NCBI GenBank assembly: GCA_022823865.1
Contig: JAJEHF010000013.1
Location: forward strand, 1-57,216
Direction: 5' to 3'
DNA from: Bryobacterales bacterium
Lineage (GTDB): Bacteria > Acidobacteriota > Terriglobia > Bryobacterales > UBA6623
DNA: 57,216 bases
The stretch's first letter is position 1; each line of letters begins with the position of its first letter. Made by a program: the position numbers and the translations under genes. Below, in pieces: positions 54,975-57,216 of the stretch. The notes below the pieces were generated by a model. It did no database searches. It was not told where the DNA came from and saw nothing but the letters and a program-made list of their open reading frames with translations.

Positions 54975-55607
54975 CTAGAGATTCCTCAGGAAATAGTTGT
55001 GCAAGCGCTCGCGCCCGATCGTCGTGGTCTGCCCGTGGCCGCAGACCACGCTGATTTCGTCGTCGAGCGGGAGCAGCTTGGTCTTGATCGAGCGCAGAAT
55101 CTGGCCGTAGTCACCGCCGGGGAGGTCGGTCCGCCCGATCGAGTCCCGGAACAGCGTGTCCCCCGCGATCAGCTTGTTCTGGGCGGCCATCAACAGGCAC
55201 ACGCTTCCCTGTGTGTGCCCGGGGGTATGGAACACTTCGAAGCTCTCTCCGGCCATCTTGAGCAGGTCCCCGTCATTGAGCGCGACGTCGATCGAAGTCT
55301 CGTCCGGCTCCGGCATGCCCAGCCAGTTGGCTTGGTCCGGGAGGGCTTTGACGAGCCCGTAGTCGGCTTCGTTCATGTAGATCGGCGCCCCGGTCAGAGC
55401 CCGGAGTTTGCCGGCAGCTCCGATGTGGTCGATGTGCGCGTGAGTGATGACGATCCACTTGACCGTTAGCCCGTGCCTCCGCAATACCGATTGAATGCGG
55501 TCGATTTCGTCGCCTGGGTCGATTACAACCGCCTCGCGGGTGCTCTCGTCGCCAATGATCGAACAGTTGCACTGCAGCATGCCGACAGGCATGGTTTCGT
55601 GGATCAT
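54975..55607 (-). CDS. Metallo-beta-lactamase-fold hydrolase (glyoxalase II-like)
   Basis: 210 aa. The zinc-binding motif is IVITHAHIDHIGAAGKLRAL; the later ligands are FHTPGHTQGSVCLLM, AGDTLFRDSIGRTDLPGGDY and CGHGQTTTIGRER. The set corresponds to YcbL/GloB-type hydrolases cleaving thioesters such as S-D-lactoylglutathione. ATG at 55607 opens MIHETMPVGMLQCNCSIIGD. Divergent from ygfZ, with only 24 bases between start codons. Confidence 0.9.
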   Translation of the reverse strand: MIHETMPVGMLQCNCSIIGDESTREAVVIDPGDEIDRIQSVLRRHGLTVKWIVITHAHIDHIGAAGKLRALTGAPIYMNEADYGLVKALPDQANWLGMPEPDETSIDVALNDGDLLKMAGESFEVFHTPGHTQGSVCLLMAAQNKLIAGDTLFRDSIGRTDLPGGDYGQILRSIKTKLLPLDDEISVVCGHGQTTTIGRERLHNYFLRNL

Positions 55608-55631
55608 CGCTGGTATGCTATCAACTTTTCA

Positions 55632-56570
55632 GTGACGGCCAGCGAAGCGTTCCACCAGCGCGCGGCGTGGAGCGATCTCTCGGCGTGCGGCAGGCTCCGC
55701 GCAACCGGCGAAGATCGGATCCGGCTGCTCCACGCGATCTGCAGCAATGACATCGAGGGCTTGTCGCCGGGGCAAGGAGCCTATGCGTTCTTCTTGAACC
55801 CGCAAGGCAGAATTCAAGCCGACAGCTGCATCTATGTCGACCACGATCATGTCGTGATCGACTGCGAACCGGAAGCCGCGGAATCGCTGAGGCAGCACAT
55901 CGAGAGCTACATCATCATGGACGATGTCGTCCTCGAAGCGGTCTCGGCCCAGACCGCTCGACTGGGCGTCGCCGGGCCGGACGCAGCCAGCATCGTCGCG
56001 GCCATGGGCTTGCCGGCGCCCGCAGGGCGCTTGACCTTCGCATGGAACGGCACGACCTGCGTGCGCCAGGGCTTGGTCGCGGGCAGGGACGGTTTCTGGA
56101 TCGAAGTGCCGGCACTGGAGGGCCCGGCCTTGGCGGACCAGCTCCTAGCCGCAGGGGCGCACCATGCAACCGCCGAAGAGTGCGAGGCAAACCGCGTGTT
56201 GATGGGCATCCCTCGCTTCGGCGCCGACTTCGGCCCCAAGAATATTCCCCATGAGACCCAGCAGCTCTGCGCCGTCTCGTTCACGAAGGGCTGCTACACC
56301 GGCCAGGAGATCGTCGAACGGGTGCGATCGCAAGGCCAAGTGCGCCGACTGCTGGTCGGAATCGAGCTCGACTCCGCAGCCGTGCCGACCGAGACGGTGG
56401 TGCGGTATCAGGGCAGCGCCTTGGGAGAGATGACTTCGGCGACACCGGGATGCGGGTCTGGGGGCAAAGCCCGCGGATTCTCGATCGTCCGGCGCGAAGC
56501 GGCAGGCGCGGGCACGGCGATCCGCGTCGGCGATACCTCAGGGGTGGTGATCGACGTCTCCAGAAACTGA
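55632..56570 (+). CDS. ygfZ: YgfZ/GcvT-family folate-binding protein
   Basis: 312 aa from GTG at 55632 (VTASEAFHQRAAWSDLSACG); an upstream extension overlapping the MBL gene is not used, and no strong ribosome-binding site is present. The protein has the GcvT-like fold: RLRATGEDRIRLLHAICSND, GQGAYAFFLNPQGRIQADSC, and the family signature KGCYTGQEIVERVRSQGQVR near residue 220. In other bacteria YgfZ supports tetrahydrofolate-dependent repair of certain Fe-S enzymes. The C-terminus has a short OB-like region (GSALGEMTSATPGCGSG). Confidence 0.92.
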   Translation: MTASEAFHQRAAWSDLSACGRLRATGEDRIRLLHAICSNDIEGLSPGQGAYAFFLNPQGRIQADSCIYVDHDHVVIDCEPEAAESLRQHIESYIIMDDVVLEAVSAQTARLGVAGPDAASIVAAMGLPAPAGRLTFAWNGTTCVRQGLVAGRDGFWIEVPALEGPALADQLLAAGAHHATAEECEANRVLMGIPRFGADFGPKNIPHETQQLCAVSFTKGCYTGQEIVERVRSQGQVRRLLVGIELDSAAVPTETVVRYQGSALGEMTSATPGCGSGGKARGFSIVRREAAGAGTAIRVGDTSGVVIDVSRN

Positions 56571-57216
56571 GCCGTGCGGACCATCGAGACGCCGTTTGGG
56601 GAGAGCTTGCCGACGGACCGGCGGCGATTCCGACGTGGCGTCGAGGGCGCGGAATCAGCTCTGCCTGTTAGAGGCAACAAAGCATGTCGTCTCTAACGCC
56701 CTAGTCGGATCGATCCAGCGGCGTACTACAGATCTAGGACTGGCGCGCACACACCGTCTGGGCGGTCCGGGGCCGATTCAGACAGCGGCAACCGAAATCC
56801 AAACAGGCGATGGCGTGTCCCACTTGCGCGTATGCAGTGGGGATTGAAGGAGACGAACACCGGGCAATCGCTGGATGGTAAGACACAGGGTCGGTTCCCG
56901 AACCCGCGGGAGGCCATGCCCGGCAGTTGCTTGGAGAGGAGTGGGGCGCTGGGCGAGAAGCGCGAAACGACTCCGACGCCTACCGCGAGCGATTGGGCTA
57001 GTCCATCAATCGCGGCCATCTAACGTCGAGCCATATCCCTGATGTTTGCCGAGATCGTTACACGATCCCCCGGTTCCCCCCAATGGCATTAACTTTGGGA
57101 CACAGGCGCATTAACTTACAGATCGGAGGCCAAATCGACTGAGCAAGGCCGAAAGGGGCGGGTTTCAGGCTTGGCTTGCGGTCGGATCGGTGGTGCGCTT
57201 CCTCCATTTGTTGGCA
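56571..57216. other. Right-end stretch without recognisable gene
   Basis: About 650 bases after ygfZ. Short frames exist but none resembles a protein family. At the right end is a direct repeat of GCATTAACTT (57086 and 57108) around TTGGGACACAGGC, which may be near the end of an insertion element lying outside. Confidence 0.4.
57086..57117. repeat. Direct repeat of GCATTAACTT, 22-base period
   Basis: GCATTAACTT at 57086-57095 and again at 57108-57117, i.e. two helical turns apart, with TGGGACACAG between. Could be a protein-binding site pair or part of an element terminus. Confidence 0.35.

Noticed and set aside
57086-57117. Possible CRISPR-like or DnaA-box pair
   Set aside because: Only two copies of a 10-mer and no consensus DnaA box; kept only as a direct repeat.

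Overview
This is a high-G+C window from a Gram-negative bacterium, most likely a member of the Acidobacteriota. The pointers are a VWFA-related protein of the acidobacterial type, an Oar-like TonB-dependent receptor with an N-terminal carboxypeptidase-regulatory domain, a SpoIVB-peptidase-S55 secreted protein paired with a beta-propeller protein, and outer-membrane/periplasm-directed RND efflux genes. No rRNA or tRNA gene was recognised.

Layout. 1-3.6 kb (minus): classical str operon rpsL-rpsG-fusA-tuf, tuf cut by the window edge, with a promoter candidate at 3570-3600. 3.7-5.2 kb (minus): two small secreted proteins. 5.3-15.7 kb (minus): 2-oxoacid dehydrogenase E1 alpha/beta fusion, DUF192 lipoprotein, RND adaptor and two tandem RND pump subunits. 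15.9-17.0 kb: graveyard of a mobile element, with a broken tyrosine recombinase and a pair of hairpin-forming palindromes in inverted orientation. 17.0-27.9 kb (plus): one giant repetitive secreted protein (3622 aa). 28.4-30.4 kb (plus): a redoxin/DsbD-alpha fusion whose active-site cysteine position is an in-frame TGA (a probable selenoprotein, with a hairpin just downstream), then ribH and nusB. 30.5-32.0 kb (minus): a small ABM-fold secreted protein and an NHL-repeat propeller. 32.5-34.3 kb (plus): a ZIP-type metal transporter with two cyclic-nucleotide-binding-like domains inserted. 34.5-35.4 kb (minus): fatty-acid desaturase. 35.6-41 kb: two toxin-antitoxin modules in which the antitoxin survives and the toxin is wrecked, flanking a propeller/S55-peptidase gene pair. 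41-46.5 kb (minus): a lower-G+C catabolic cluster (sulfatase, two dimethylformamidase-large-subunit-like Tat proteins) with remnants of a cytochrome c and of an enolase-superfamily enzyme. 46.7-49.9 kb (plus): TonB-dependent receptor with a palindrome over its start codon. 49.9-52.0 kb (minus): lysC-dapB. 52.2-56.6 kb: VWFA protein, DJ-1/PfpI protein, MBL hydrolase and YgfZ. 56.6-57.2 kb: no gene recognised.

How it fits together: housekeeping blocks (str operon, nusB/ribH, lysC/dapB, ygfZ) alternate with accessory blocks rich in eroded genes. The strongest unusual signal is the selenocysteine-type redoxin at 28371-29426. The next strongest are the super-repeat giant next to an integrase relic, the ZIP/CNB fusion, and the repeated loss of toxins beside intact antitoxins.
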